A stretch of 64,000 bases of DNA from Parabacteroides sp900760525 (GTDB taxonomy: Bacteria > Bacteroidota > Bacteroidia > Bacteroidales > Tannerellaceae), in assembly GCF_049860805.1 (NCBI RefSeq), contig NZ_CP187555.1:2914001-2978000 (forward strand). The letters are read 5' to 3'. Position 1 is the stretch's first letter. Each line of letters starts with the position of its first letter. This document shows positions 42,858-51,630 of this stretch, in pieces. The position numbers and the translations under genes are program-made. The notes beneath the pieces were generated by a model. That model saw only the letters and a list, made by a program, of their open reading frames with translations, ran no database searches and was not told the origin of the DNA.

Positions 42858-43654
42858 ATTACTTCGGCATAATACAGACCGGAAGAGACCTTTTCATTAC
42901 GGTCATAATCTTCCTTACTATATGAAACAATATTCCATTCGCCTTGTTCATTTTCAACGAGTGCCGTAAGGCTTTCCACCCAGTCGCCGGAATTCAGGTA
43001 ATGGATATTCCCGTACCGTACGTTAGCTGCCTGATGGATATGTCCGCAGATAATACCGTCCAATTTCTTTGCTTCGGCCAGCTTGACAAGTTCTTTTTCA
43101 AAATCAAAGATATAGGGAACAGCGCTTTTCACCTTATGTTTGACATGCTGGGAAAGGGAGAAGTAAGGCTTTCCTACTTTTTCCCTCCGCTGGTTGTATA
43201 TACGGTTCAGCCACAACAGAAAAGTATAGCCCATATCTCCCAACATCGCCAGCCAACGCATATTCGTCGTAACCGTATCGAAGATATCTCCATGCGTCAC
43301 TAAGTAGCGTTTCCCGTGCGTATTCAGAATATAATCCTTTACGATAGACAAGTTGGAAAAGGTAAACGGGACCAGGTTGTCCAGAAAATCGTCATGATTG
43401 CCACGTATATAGATAATCTCCGTCCCCTGCTTCTCCATCATCTTCATCAGGACTTTGAAGAAGTCGGTCTGTTGCTGCTTCCAACGGCGCCCGGATTTCT
43501 GAAGTTGCCAGCCGTCGATTATATCGCCATTCAGTATCAGGCGGTCGCAGTTAACATGTTTAAGGAAATTCGTCACTTCTTCGGTCCGGGAATGCTCGGA
43601 GCCTAAGTGAATGTCCGACAGGACAAGGGTTGGATAGTACTTTCTTAGTTTCAT
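42854..43654 (-). CDS. LpxH-like metallophosphoesterase
   Basis: 266 residues from the ATG at 43654; the frame continues to 43693 but without a convincing start. Calcineurin-like motifs in order: LVLSDIHLGSEHS, LILNGDIIDGW, IIYIRGNHDDFL, LVTHGDIFDT and ICGHIHQAANV. Known: this set matches the UDP-2,3-diacylglucosamine pyrophosphatase-like branch, including homologues with other roles. Its partner is the overlapping glycosyltransferase gene, so I infer a phosphatase/transferase step on an envelope glycolipid. Whether it is the cell's LpxH cannot be decided here. Confidence 0.85.
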   Translation of the reverse strand: MKLRKYYPTLVLSDIHLGSEHSRTEEVTNFLKHVNCDRLILNGDIIDGWQLQKSGRRWKQQQTDFFKVLMKMMEKQGTEIIYIRGNHDDFLDNLVPFTFSNLSIVKDYILNTHGKRYLVTHGDIFDTVTTNMRWLAMLGDMGYTFLLWLNRIYNQRREKVGKPYFSLSQHVKHKVKSAVPYIFDFEKELVKLAEAKKLDGIICGHIHQAANVRYGNIHYLNSGDWVESLTALVENEQGEWNIVSYSKEDYDRNEKVSSGLYYAEVI

Positions 43655-43723
43655 GTTGTTTCTATTAACACAATACAAAAAAACGTACTTCATATTACGC
43701 CGCTACAACAGCCGTATGAAAAA

Positions 43724-43760
43724 ACAATGAAGGCCACTCCTTCACAGGGGCAGCCTTCAT
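43724..43760 (-). terminator. Terminator of the EF-G2-like gene
   Basis: ATGAAGGC (43727-43734) and GCCTTCAT (43753-43760) pair; on the minus strand the stem is followed by TTGTTTTTTC, 22 bases after the stop. Confidence 0.8.
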
Positions 43761-43781
43761 CCAATTTATAGAAAATCCAAA

Positions 43782-45938
43782 TCAATCTTCTGCCTGAGTT
43801 GCCTCGTAAGCTTTCAACAGCTTATCCTGGACATCCGACGGAACCAGTTCATAGCTGGAGAACTTCATAGTAAATGAAGCACGTCCACCAGTGATGGAAC
43901 TCAAAGATGTCGAATACGAAGACATCTCTTTCAAAGGCACTTTAGCTAACAGCTTTTCGTAGCCTTTTTCACTATTCATACCCATAATGATGGCACGACG
44001 TCCTTGCAGGTCGCTCATCACGTCGCCCAGATAATCAGCCGGAACCGATACTTCTACATCATAAACAGGTTCCAGGATCTTAGGACCGGCTTCTTTAAAG
44101 GCGGTACTGAAAGCATTACGGCCAGCCAGCATGAAAGAAATTTCATTACTGTCCACCGGGTGCATCTTTCCGTCATAGACGATGATGCGCACGTCACGGG
44201 CATACGAACCAGTCAACGGTCCCTGCTCCATACGGGCCATAATACCTTTCAGGATAGCCGGAAGGAAACGGGCATCGATGGCTCCACCAACGATACTGTT
44301 AATAAATACCAGCTTTCCACCCCAGTCCAAATCTATAGTCTGCGTATCACGTACGCTGATTTTATATTCTTGTCCGCCAAAACGATATGTATCCGGTGCC
44401 GGCATACCTTCGTAATACGGTTCGACAATCAGATGAACTTCACCGAACTGGCCTGCGCCACCCGACTGTTTCTTATGGCGGTAGTCCGCACGGGAAGCTT
44501 TCGTGATGGTTTCACGATACGGGATCTTCGGTTCGTAGAACTCGATCGGCAATTTATCATTGTTCTCAATTCTCCATTTCAACGTACGAAGATGGAATTC
44601 TCCCTGGCCGGAAACGATTGTCTGTTTCAATTCCTTCGACTGTTCGATCATCCACGTCGGGTCTTCTTCGCGCATACGCATCAGGATTTCCATCATCTTT
44701 TCGGCATCTGCTTCATTAACCGGTTTCACGGCACGGCGATACTTTGGATCCGGATATTTGATAAAGTCGAAACGATAATCACATCCCTTACCATTCAAGG
44801 TATTACCACGGCGTACATCTTTCAGTTTAACCGTAGCACCGATATCGCCGGCAACCATTTCAGTCACGGAATTACGGGTTTGTCCGGCAACCGAGAACAA
44901 CTGTGCGATACGCTCTTTCGAACCGCGATCGGCATTCAACAAGTCGTCACCTTCTTTTACTTTACCTGATATCACTTTAAAGTAGGAAACCTGGCCGATA
45001 TGCGGTTCTACAGTTGTTTTAAAGAAGAACAGGCTGGTCGGTCCGTTCGGGTCGGGAGTCACTTCCACACCTTCGGTAGTAACCGGGCGTGGCATCTTAT
45101 CCGTACAAGGAACCACATTTCCTAAGAATTCAAGCGTACGGCGAACGCACATATCACGGCCTGCGCATACACAAAATACCGGAAACATCCCCCGGATAAC
45201 CAGACCGGCACGAATACCTGCACGCATATCGTCTTCACTCAATGTACCTTCTTCAAAGAATTTTTCCATCAGCATATCGTCATGTTCGGCAGCCGATTCA
45301 ACCAATGCCTTGTGAAGTTCCATTGCCTTATCCATTTCTTCCGCCGGAATTTCCAATACTTCGGGGACACCGCCTTCGGGCTTCCAGCGATACATTTTCA
45401 TCTTCAACACATCGACAACCGCATTAAAAGACGAACCTGTAGAAACCGGGTACTGGATAGGAACAACCTTAGCTCCCCACTGATCCCGCAACTGGGCGAT
45501 TGTCCCGTCATAATCAGCCTTATCATTATCCAGTTGGTTCACAACAAAGATAACCGGCTTATGAAATTGTTCTGTATACCGGAACTGGTTGATCGTACCG
45601 ACTTCCACACCATACTGGGCATTCAGTACCATCAGCGCAGTGTCTGTCACGTTCAAAGCGGAAACTGCGCCGCCGATGAAATCGTCTGAACCCGGACAAT
45701 CGATGAAATTCAACTTTCTGTCCTGCCATTCTACACTGAAAACGGTCGAGAATACCGAGTAGCCATACTCTTTCTCAACCGGGAAATAATCGCTCACAGT
45801 GTTTCCGGATTCCACACTTCCACGACGTTTTATAACTCCACCCTCGTAAAGCATCGCTTCAGCGAGAGTGGTTTTCCCAGAGCCCGAACTTCCCAAGATA
45901 GAGATGTTCTTGATTTCGTTTGTTTGGTATACTTTCAT
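43782..45938 (-). CDS. fusA2: EF-G2-type translation factor lacking the catalytic His
   Basis: 718 residues with the five-domain EF-G plan, including the domain IV loop KQSGGAGQFGEVHLIVEP. The GTPase domain departs from ordinary EF-G: the P-loop is GSSGSGKTT (16-24), the switch I block reads EKEYGYS instead of ERGIT, switch II has CPGSDDF so the catalytic His of PGH is Ser84, and G4 is NQLD (134-137) not NKxD. Known: Bacteroides thetaiotaomicron has an EF-G2 that supports translocation without GTP hydrolysis under carbon limitation and is needed in the gut. This gene looks like that orthologue; the symbol is assigned on that basis. It stands alone with a leader of about 140 bases. Confidence 0.9.
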   Translation of the reverse strand: MKVYQTNEIKNISILGSSGSGKTTLAEAMLYEGGVIKRRGSVESGNTVSDYFPVEKEYGYSVFSTVFSVEWQDRKLNFIDCPGSDDFIGGAVSALNVTDTALMVLNAQYGVEVGTINQFRYTEQFHKPVIFVVNQLDNDKADYDGTIAQLRDQWGAKVVPIQYPVSTGSSFNAVVDVLKMKMYRWKPEGGVPEVLEIPAEEMDKAMELHKALVESAAEHDDMLMEKFFEEGTLSEDDMRAGIRAGLVIRGMFPVFCVCAGRDMCVRRTLEFLGNVVPCTDKMPRPVTTEGVEVTPDPNGPTSLFFFKTTVEPHIGQVSYFKVISGKVKEGDDLLNADRGSKERIAQLFSVAGQTRNSVTEMVAGDIGATVKLKDVRRGNTLNGKGCDYRFDFIKYPDPKYRRAVKPVNEADAEKMMEILMRMREEDPTWMIEQSKELKQTIVSGQGEFHLRTLKWRIENNDKLPIEFYEPKIPYRETITKASRADYRHKKQSGGAGQFGEVHLIVEPYYEGMPAPDTYRFGGQEYKISVRDTQTIDLDWGGKLVFINSIVGGAIDARFLPAILKGIMARMEQGPLTGSYARDVRIIVYDGKMHPVDSNEISFMLAGRNAFSTAFKEAGPKILEPVYDVEVSVPADYLGDVMSDLQGRRAIIMGMNSEKGYEKLLAKVPLKEMSSYSTSLSSITGGRASFTMKFSSYELVPSDVQDKLLKAYEATQAED

Positions 45939-46076
45939 GATATCAAGGTATTAATTTGTGTTTAACAATAAAGATTGACCGTAAACCCTTTTTATTCACG
46001 GGACCGCAAATTAGAGATTGTAAAGGAGAAAAACAATTTCAAACCCGGTGTTTGAGAACTATGTTATTTAACAGAT

Positions 46077-46084
46077 CAAAGATA
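46077..46084 (-). promoter_or_regulatory. -7 box for the EF-G2-like gene
   Basis: The minus strand reads TATCTTTG, giving a leader of about 130 bases before the start at 45938. Confidence 0.5.
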
Positions 46085-46123
46085 AAGGGCGGAAAGAAAG
46101 ATAGATAGAGATAAAAATGTTGC

Positions 46124-46131
46124 TATCTTTG
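46124..46131 (+). promoter_or_regulatory. -7 box for hemW
   Basis: TATCTTTG, 22 bases before the GTG start at 46154. Confidence 0.55.
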
Positions 46132-46153
46132 TATTACTAAAAAGCAGAACAGA

Positions 46154-47281
46154 GTGGCAGGTTTATATATCCACATCCCTTTTTGCACCAAACGGTGCCT
46201 GTATTGCGACTTCTTTTCCAATACGGATATGAAGTTCAAAGAACCGTATGTCAATGCGGTTATCCGGGAGATGGAATTACGCCAAGGATATATAGAAGGA
46301 GAACCCTTTGAAACCATTTATTTTGGAGGCGGTACCCCTTCTCAACTTCAACAGGCTGACTTCGAGCGGATATTCGAGGCTACAGACCGCCTGTTCGATA
46401 CAAGCGCATGTAAAGAAATCACGCTGGAGGCCAATCCCGACGATATGACTCCGGAATATGTAGCTTCCCTCCGCAACCTACCCTTCAACCGGGTCAGTAT
46501 GGGCGTGCAGAGTTTCAAGGAAAAGGACCTCCGTTTCCTGAACCGCCGCCATAACCGCGAACAAGCCTTGCGTGCAGTCGGGCTTTGCAAAGAGAACGGC
46601 ATCCAAAACATCAGCATCGACCTGATATACGGATTACCCGGACAAACCTTGGATGAATGGCAAGAGAACCTGGATGAAGCGATCCGCCTGGAGATTCCCC
46701 ATATCTCGGCCTACCATCTAATATATGAAGAAGGGACAGCCTTATATAAGCTGATGGAAGCCGGAAAAGTGACACCCGTCGAAGAAGATCTGAGTGTCGC
46801 CCTTTTCTCCACCTTAATAAATAAGTTGACCGGAGCCGGCTATCTCCATTATGAGATTTCCAATTTCGCCCGTCCCGGCTCCTTTTCCCGGCACAACAGT
46901 TCCTATTGGACCGGCAAGAAATATATAGGCATCGGACCTTCCGCCCATTCTTATAACGGAGAAAGCCGCCAATGGAACATCTCTTCCCTTCCACTCTATC
47001 TACAAGGGATCAAGGCCGGCATTCCCGATACGGAAATAGAAGAATTGAACCCCAACACAAAATACAACGACTTTATCATCACCGGTCTACGCACCATGTG
47101 GGGAATCCGGTTGGCCGATATCCGGGAGCGGTTCGGCAAGGAAAAGCAGGCCTATTTCGAACGGCAAGCAGCCACCTATTTACGTCAGGGATTACTTATC
47201 CGCGAAAACGACACCTTAACCCTCTCGAAGGAAGGTATTTTCATCTCCGACGGCATAATGAGCGACCTTTTATGGGTATAA
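46154..47281 (+). CDS. hemW: HemW-like radical SAM protein
   Basis: 375 residues beginning at GTG 46154; no in-frame ATG precedes the first conserved strand. The iron-sulfur motif is GLYIHIPFCTKRCLYCDFFS (CxxxCxxC). Further: IYFGGGTPSQLQ, LEANPDDMTPEYV, RVSMGVQSFKEKDLRFLNRR and ISIDLIYGLPGQT. Known: these fit HemW, a heme-binding radical SAM protein once annotated as oxygen-independent coproporphyrinogen oxidase. The authentic HemN has a longer N-terminus and a fourth Cys next to the motif, so HemW is the better call. Confidence 0.93.
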   Translation: MAGLYIHIPFCTKRCLYCDFFSNTDMKFKEPYVNAVIREMELRQGYIEGEPFETIYFGGGTPSQLQQADFERIFEATDRLFDTSACKEITLEANPDDMTPEYVASLRNLPFNRVSMGVQSFKEKDLRFLNRRHNREQALRAVGLCKENGIQNISIDLIYGLPGQTLDEWQENLDEAIRLEIPHISAYHLIYEEGTALYKLMEAGKVTPVEEDLSVALFSTLINKLTGAGYLHYEISNFARPGSFSRHNSSYWTGKKYIGIGPSAHSYNGESRQWNISSLPLYLQGIKAGIPDTEIEELNPNTKYNDFIITGLRTMWGIRLADIRERFGKEKQAYFERQAATYLRQGLLIRENDTLTLSKEGIFISDGIMSDLLWV

Positions 47282-47424
47282 AGGTATGTTGCAGACATTT
47301 GACAAAGCCATTAAATTACACCAAACAGCCTGTTTTTATAACGAACCGAGGGGTTAGCCGTACATTTTCTGCACATTTTTACTATTTTTGAGAATAAAAT
47401 TAACCAACATATTAAACTATTATC

Positions 47425-47432
47425 TATATTTG
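47425..47432 (+). promoter_or_regulatory. -7 box before the zeta-toxin-like pair
   Basis: TATATTTG, 22 bases before the GTG at 47455. Confidence 0.6.
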
Positions 47433-47454
47433 CCCCAACAAAAGACAGTAAGTA

Positions 47455-48030
47455 GTGCCATATCTATACATAATATCGGGATGCAACGGGGCAGGAAAGA
47501 CGACAGCTTCCTTCACAATTCTTCCAGAGATGTTGAAGTGTAAAGAGTTCGTTAATTCCGACGAGATTGCCAAGGGGCTTTCCCCTTTTAATTCTGATAG
47601 TATCGCGGTAGCCGTTGAAGCCAGTCGTATTATGTATAAACGCATTAAAGAACTAATCGCTTCGGGCGAAACGTTTGCAATGGAAACTACACTGGCTACC
47701 CGTTCAGGCGCAAACCTGATCCGGGAAGCACAAAGGGAAGGATATTATGTGACATTGCTATATTTCTGGTTGAACACACCGGACTTGGCAGTGGAGCGAG
47801 TTAAAATGAGAGTGGCCGCCGGAGGACATAACATTCCGGAAAGTACTATCCGCCGTCGTTACGAGGCAGGTATACACAATCTTTTTGAACTATATATCCC
47901 CATTTGTGATTATTGGATGATTGCAGACAACTCTATGTCGCCGATGGAAGTAATCGCCAAAGGCTTCAGGAGTGACAAAAAAGAGATATATAATTCGGAT
48001 ATTTATACAAAACTTGAGCATCATGAGTGA
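47455..48030 (+). CDS. Zeta-toxin-like P-loop kinase
   Basis: 191 residues starting at GTG 47455, directly before the first strand YLYIISGCNGAGKTTASFTI, which holds the Walker A. The zeta family features continue with NSDEIAKGLSPFNSDS, GETFAMETTLATRSGANLIR, YFWLNTPDLAVERVKMRV and IPESTIRRRYEAGIHNLFEL. Known: zeta toxins phosphorylate UDP-amino sugars, but many homologues in Bacteroidetes are not shown to be toxic. The stop overlaps the start of a 56-residue gene by eight bases, the usual sign of a coupled pair. The order is the reverse of classical epsilon-zeta. Confidence 0.85.
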   Translation: MPYLYIISGCNGAGKTTASFTILPEMLKCKEFVNSDEIAKGLSPFNSDSIAVAVEASRIMYKRIKELIASGETFAMETTLATRSGANLIREAQREGYYVTLLYFWLNTPDLAVERVKMRVAAGGHNIPESTIRRRYEAGIHNLFELYIPICDYWMIADNSMSPMEVIAKGFRSDKKEIYNSDIYTKLEHHE

Positions 48031-48193
48031 ACAAGAAGTCAGAGAATTTGAAGAGAATATAGTTAAAGGTGCCAATATCGCTTTCCAGCGATTAGTAAAC
48101 CAGAAAAAGAAAGAAGACGGTGAATTAGTCTTCTCGCGCAACGGATACATCTTCCGCGTAAAAGCTGCTGATTTAGAAAAAGGAATGTTTTAA
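48023..48193 (+). CDS. Small protein coupled to the zeta-like kinase
   Basis: 56 residues from ATG 48023, overlapping the kinase stop. The N-terminal 30 residues are probably helical and acidic (EQEVREFEENIVKGANIAFQ), followed by LVFSRNGYIFRVKAADLEKG, likely a short beta-hairpin. It resembles no antitoxin that I can name, yet the overlap and size suit an antitoxin or a small regulator of the kinase. A strong terminator follows after 23 bases, so the two genes form a complete unit. Confidence 0.7.
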   Translation: MSEQEVREFEENIVKGANIAFQRLVNQKKKEDGELVFSRNGYIFRVKAADLEKGMF

Positions 48194-48216
48194 CTATCAT
48201 ATTGGATATACGAAAG

Positions 48217-48249
48217 AGGCTGGTGAATCAGATTCGCCAGCCTTTTTTA
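48217..48249 (+). terminator. Rho-independent terminator after the zeta-like pair
   Basis: AGGCTGGTGAATC (48217-48229) pairs with GATTCGCCAGCCT (48231-48243) and is followed by a T run. Confidence 0.9.
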
Positions 48250-48282
48250 TATCCGGACGTTTCTTCTTACAAATTATATGAT

Positions 48283-48290
48283 TACTTTTG
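48283..48290 (+). promoter_or_regulatory. -7 box before the UvrA-like gene
   Basis: TACTTTTG, 28 bases before the ATG at 48319. Confidence 0.45.
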
Positions 48291-48318
48291 AATCTGCCCA
48301 AAAAGAAGAATTATAAAT

Positions 48319-50595
48319 ATGGAAAATATAAAAGTAACAGGTGCTTACGAGAATAACCTCAAACATATCTCACTGGAAATCCCCAAGAAACAGATTACGA
48401 TCTTTACAGGAGTTTCCGGCTCCGGCAAATCATCCTTAGTATTGGACACCATTGCCGCCAGCTCACGGCGGGAACTGAACGAGACTTTTCCCAGCTTCGT
48501 CCAGCAATATCTGCCGAAATACGGACGTCCGCATGTGGACAGGATCGAACACCTCCCCGTAGCAATCGTGATCGACCAAAAGAAACCGGCGCCCAATGCC
48601 CGCTCGACCGTGGGGACTTACACGGATATCTATTCCCTGCTCCGGTTGCTGTTTTCCCGCATCGGCAAACCTTTTGTCGGGTATTCCGACACGTTCTCCT
48701 TCAATCATCCGCAAGGAAGATGCCCCCGTTGCGACGGATTGGGGGAAGTGCGCGAACTGGATGTCCACAAACTCGTCGACTTCAACAAATCGCTGAATGA
48801 TGAAGACACGATCCATTACGTCGCCTTCCATCGCGGCGGATGGCGATGGATCCGGTATGCTTGCAGCGGCCTGTTCGACTTAGACAAAAAAATCAAGGAC
48901 TATACGCCGGAAGAATTGGAGCTATTTCTTTATTCACCCCAAATCCGGCTCAAGAACCCGCCGGCCGACTGGCCCCGGACCGCCAAATACGAAGGTCTGG
49001 TCACCCGTATGTACCGCAGCATCATCAATTCGGAAGAAGGCAAACTGCATCAGAAATTACTGGAACCGATGGTAACGATGGGTGTATGTCCGGATTGCGG
49101 TGGCTCGCGTCTGAACCGTACTGTTCTTTCCTGCCGGATCGGTGGGAGAAACATTGCCGAGGTTACCAGTCTCGCCATTCCCGATATCCTCGACTGGCTA
49201 CAGAAAATCGACGATCCTTTGGCAAACGACCTGAAGCAGGCTATCGGGAGCCGTCTGTCCGCCCTCGAAGAGATCGGATTGGGCTACCTGACACTCGACC
49301 GCAATATGGGAACACTTTCCGGAGGCGAGGCACAACGTTGCAAGATTGCCAAATATATAAACTCCGCCCTGTCCGATATGCTGTATGTACTCGATGAGCC
49401 CAGTGTCGGACTGCACAGCCACGACATCCGCCTGCTCAAAGCATCCGTACGGAAGTTGCGCGACCACGGCAACACAGTTCTTTTAGTAGAACATCACAAG
49501 GAAATGATTCAGATCGCGGACCATATCGTCGATATGGGTCCCGGTTCCGGCATGGACGGCGGCAATATCCTATATGAAGGTAGCTATGAGGGCTTATTGG
49601 AAAGCGGCACACAAACCGGATCGATGATCGCAGAGAAATCGCCACTGAAAACAGAAGTCCGTAGGCCGTCCGGTTGGTTTACACTCGAACATGCGGGAGA
49701 ACATAATCTGAAGGATCTGACAATCCGCTTTCCACTCGGCCTCTTTACCGTGATTGCAGGAGTTGCCGGTTCGGGAAAAAGCTCCTTGATGGAGTGTTTC
49801 CGCCAAGCCTGCGAAGAAGATGTGATTTACATCAGCCAGAGAAATATCGGCATCAGCCTGCGCTCTACCCCCGCGACCTATATCGGAGTAGCGGATGATA
49901 TACGCAAACTCTTTGCCCGGAAAAGCAAAGCCGGATTGAGCATGTTTACCTTCAACGGAAAAGGCGGTTGTCCGGTATGCGGTGGAAAAGGCGTCATCGT
50001 GTCGGACATGGCTTTTATGGATTCGATCGAAACCGTCTGTGAAGCCTGTGGCGGATTACGCTATTCGCAAGAAGCACTGCAATACACTGTCGACGGATTG
50101 AATATCGCAGAAGTAATGAACCTGACCGTACGGAAAGCCTCGCTCCGTTTCGCCGGGACAGAAATAGAAAAGAAATTACAGCCCCTGATGAAAGTCGGCC
50201 TGGGCTACCTGCACCTCAACCAGGCGCTTTCGACTCTTTCCGGAGGAGAGCTACAGCGTGTCAAACTCGCCTCCTATCTGGATAACAAGGGTAAAATCTT
50301 TATCTTGGACGAGCCGACCGACGGGCTCCATGTCAAAGATATACATCAAATCATCCATCTTTTCGATTCAATGGTAGACCAAGGTAATTCCGTCTTCCTG
50401 ATAGAACATAATCTGGATGTTCTGAAAGCAGCCGACTATGTGATCGAACTGGGGCCCGGTGGCGGACAAATGGGTGGCGAACTGCTTTTTTCCGGTACCC
50501 CGACAGAAATGCTTGCATGTCAACAATCCGTCACTGCGGAATATTTAAAGAAAGAATTGCCTCACCCGATATTCTCTGCGGCAGATGAAGTCTAA
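48319..50595 (+). CDS. Short UvrA paralogue (class lacking the UvrB-binding insert)
   Basis: 758 residues; ordinary UvrA is about 940. Two ABC modules are present. First Walker A is TGVSGSGKSSLVLDT near 32 and signature LSGGEAQRCKIAKY; second Walker A is GVAGSGKSSLMECF near 478 and signature LSGGELQRVKLASY, with ILDEPTDGLH as Walker B. Zinc-type Cys pairs occur in CPRCDGLGEV, CPDCGGSRL, CPVCGGKG and CEACGG. Known: paralogues of this size are linked with resistance to DNA-binding drugs and self-protection in producers, but also occur in gut commensals with no known role. DNA binding is likely; a role with UvrB is not supported. Confidence 0.92.
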   Translation: MENIKVTGAYENNLKHISLEIPKKQITIFTGVSGSGKSSLVLDTIAASSRRELNETFPSFVQQYLPKYGRPHVDRIEHLPVAIVIDQKKPAPNARSTVGTYTDIYSLLRLLFSRIGKPFVGYSDTFSFNHPQGRCPRCDGLGEVRELDVHKLVDFNKSLNDEDTIHYVAFHRGGWRWIRYACSGLFDLDKKIKDYTPEELELFLYSPQIRLKNPPADWPRTAKYEGLVTRMYRSIINSEEGKLHQKLLEPMVTMGVCPDCGGSRLNRTVLSCRIGGRNIAEVTSLAIPDILDWLQKIDDPLANDLKQAIGSRLSALEEIGLGYLTLDRNMGTLSGGEAQRCKIAKYINSALSDMLYVLDEPSVGLHSHDIRLLKASVRKLRDHGNTVLLVEHHKEMIQIADHIVDMGPGSGMDGGNILYEGSYEGLLESGTQTGSMIAEKSPLKTEVRRPSGWFTLEHAGEHNLKDLTIRFPLGLFTVIAGVAGSGKSSLMECFRQACEEDVIYISQRNIGISLRSTPATYIGVADDIRKLFARKSKAGLSMFTFNGKGGCPVCGGKGVIVSDMAFMDSIETVCEACGGLRYSQEALQYTVDGLNIAEVMNLTVRKASLRFAGTEIEKKLQPLMKVGLGYLHLNQALSTLSGGELQRVKLASYLDNKGKIFILDEPTDGLHVKDIHQIIHLFDSMVDQGNSVFLIEHNLDVLKAADYVIELGPGGGQMGGELLFSGTPTEMLACQQSVTAEYLKKELPHPIFSAADEV

Positions 50596-50774
50596 AGTAT
50601 TGTTTAAACATGAAACAAGTAGCCAGTATACATCCAAAAGCAAAAGGAATCGTGCCGATATGCATTTATGAGGAGGTTATTTCATCAACATCAGGTATTT
50701 TTTTTAATAAAACAAGCAGGAAAAGAGCGGAAAACAAGCAGAAATGTTCAGAAACACCCCCATCTTCCGGCTTT

Positions 50775-50836
50775 CTACACCCGGATGTAGCCACTCTCTA
50801 CATCCGGATGTTCAGGACGGCTCCACCCGGATGTAC
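50775..50836. repeat. Three CCGGATGT motifs including a palindrome
   Basis: CACCCGGATGTA occurs twice (from 50778 and from 50824) and a self-complementary ACATCCGGATGT lies between them at 50800-50811. Confidence 0.7.
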
Positions 50837-50915
50837 AGATTTATCTCATACTATTGTATTGTAATTAAGACGCTTACCATATAATAAAAGATTATATGTA
50901 TCCCCAAAACATAGA

Positions 50916-51035
50916 TAGGGTGTGATAGATATGTGACACAAGTGTGATACATGAATCCGGTATCTATCACACCCTACACATCGTGTTTATCAAAGCATAC
51001 AAAGCAAAGTGTGATAGAGTGATAGAGAATTCCGC
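50916..51035. repeat. TGTGATAG motif cluster with a perfect 16-bp inverted repeat
   Basis: TAGGGTGTGATAGATA (50916-50931) is the exact reverse complement of 50961-50976. Further GTGTGATA copies lie between the arms (50942) and downstream (about 51009-51025). Confidence 0.9.
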
Positions 51036-51080
51036 AAAAACCACATGAATATTCGTCAGTATTCTTTTACCCTATCCCCT

Positions 51081-51575
51081 TTATTCCGTCCTGCTGATCG
51101 TCAATATCTCGGAGAACGAGATCGGCCATTCGATGGCATTCATTAAGGTTTCGAAAGCGATCCTCAAATTGAGGGAAACGTGTGCGTGAGCGGAATAAAG
51201 ATCGCAGACAGTCAAGGCGAGCAGCATCTTCTTATTATAGTGCATACCCTTCAAAGTAACCAGGCTGGACAATACCGAGACGGAGCGTGCCCGTTCAAAG
51301 TCAGAATCGGTAATATCCGTTTTATCTCTCAACGATTGATAATGGCGACAGCTCTTTATATCGGCACTTGTACCCATAGCTTCCACAATATCCAATAACA
51401 CGCAACAGATTGCAATTTTCTCCGATTCTCCTGAGCTCATACTCAAATTATGGTGCCGCCCTGCTCCCCTACGTTTGGCATCTATATAATTAAAAAGCGT
51501 GGGAACTGTTAATTTACTATTTGAAACTGAGGTATCGCCAAACACCCATCGGACAAATAATAAACAACAGCCCAC
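51081..51575 (-). CDS. Unrecognised small helical protein
   Basis: Up to 164 residues; an internal ATG at 51440 would give 119 and may be the true start, since the first 45 residues look less protein-like. From there MSSGESEKIAICCVLLDIVE onward it is mostly helical, with runs such as FERARSVSVLSSLVTLKGMH and NKKMLLALTVCDLYSAHAHV. No signal peptide, no domain I can name, no operon partner. Two minus-strand -7-like boxes lie upstream. It may be real but I would not assign a function. Confidence 0.45.
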   Translation of the reverse strand: MGCCLLFVRWVFGDTSVSNSKLTVPTLFNYIDAKRRGAGRHHNLSMSSGESEKIAICCVLLDIVEAMGTSADIKSCRHYQSLRDKTDITDSDFERARSVSVLSSLVTLKGMHYNKKMLLALTVCDLYSAHAHVSLNLRIAFETLMNAIEWPISFSEILTISRTE

Positions 51576-51630
51576 GCTCTATTCTATATACACGAGTATA
51601 TATAACAAGCGTGAGCGTCCAGTTGTCTAT

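Larger units (their letters stand above)
50596..51080. other. Gene-free stretch with repeated motifs
   Basis: No convincing gene is seen; the 84-codon frame from 50610 has no signal, domain or promoter. It holds CCGGATGT motifs at 50775-50836 and a cluster of TGTGATAG motifs at 50916-51035 (separate entries). Confidence 0.6.

Noticed and set aside
44004..44969. A 321-codon plus-strand frame inside the EF-G2 region
   Set aside because: Antisense shadow of a long conserved gene; no start signal or domain.
50610..50864. An 84-codon frame after the UvrA-like gene
   Set aside because: It runs through the CCGGATGT motifs, has no conserved pattern and no promoter, so I treat it as chance.
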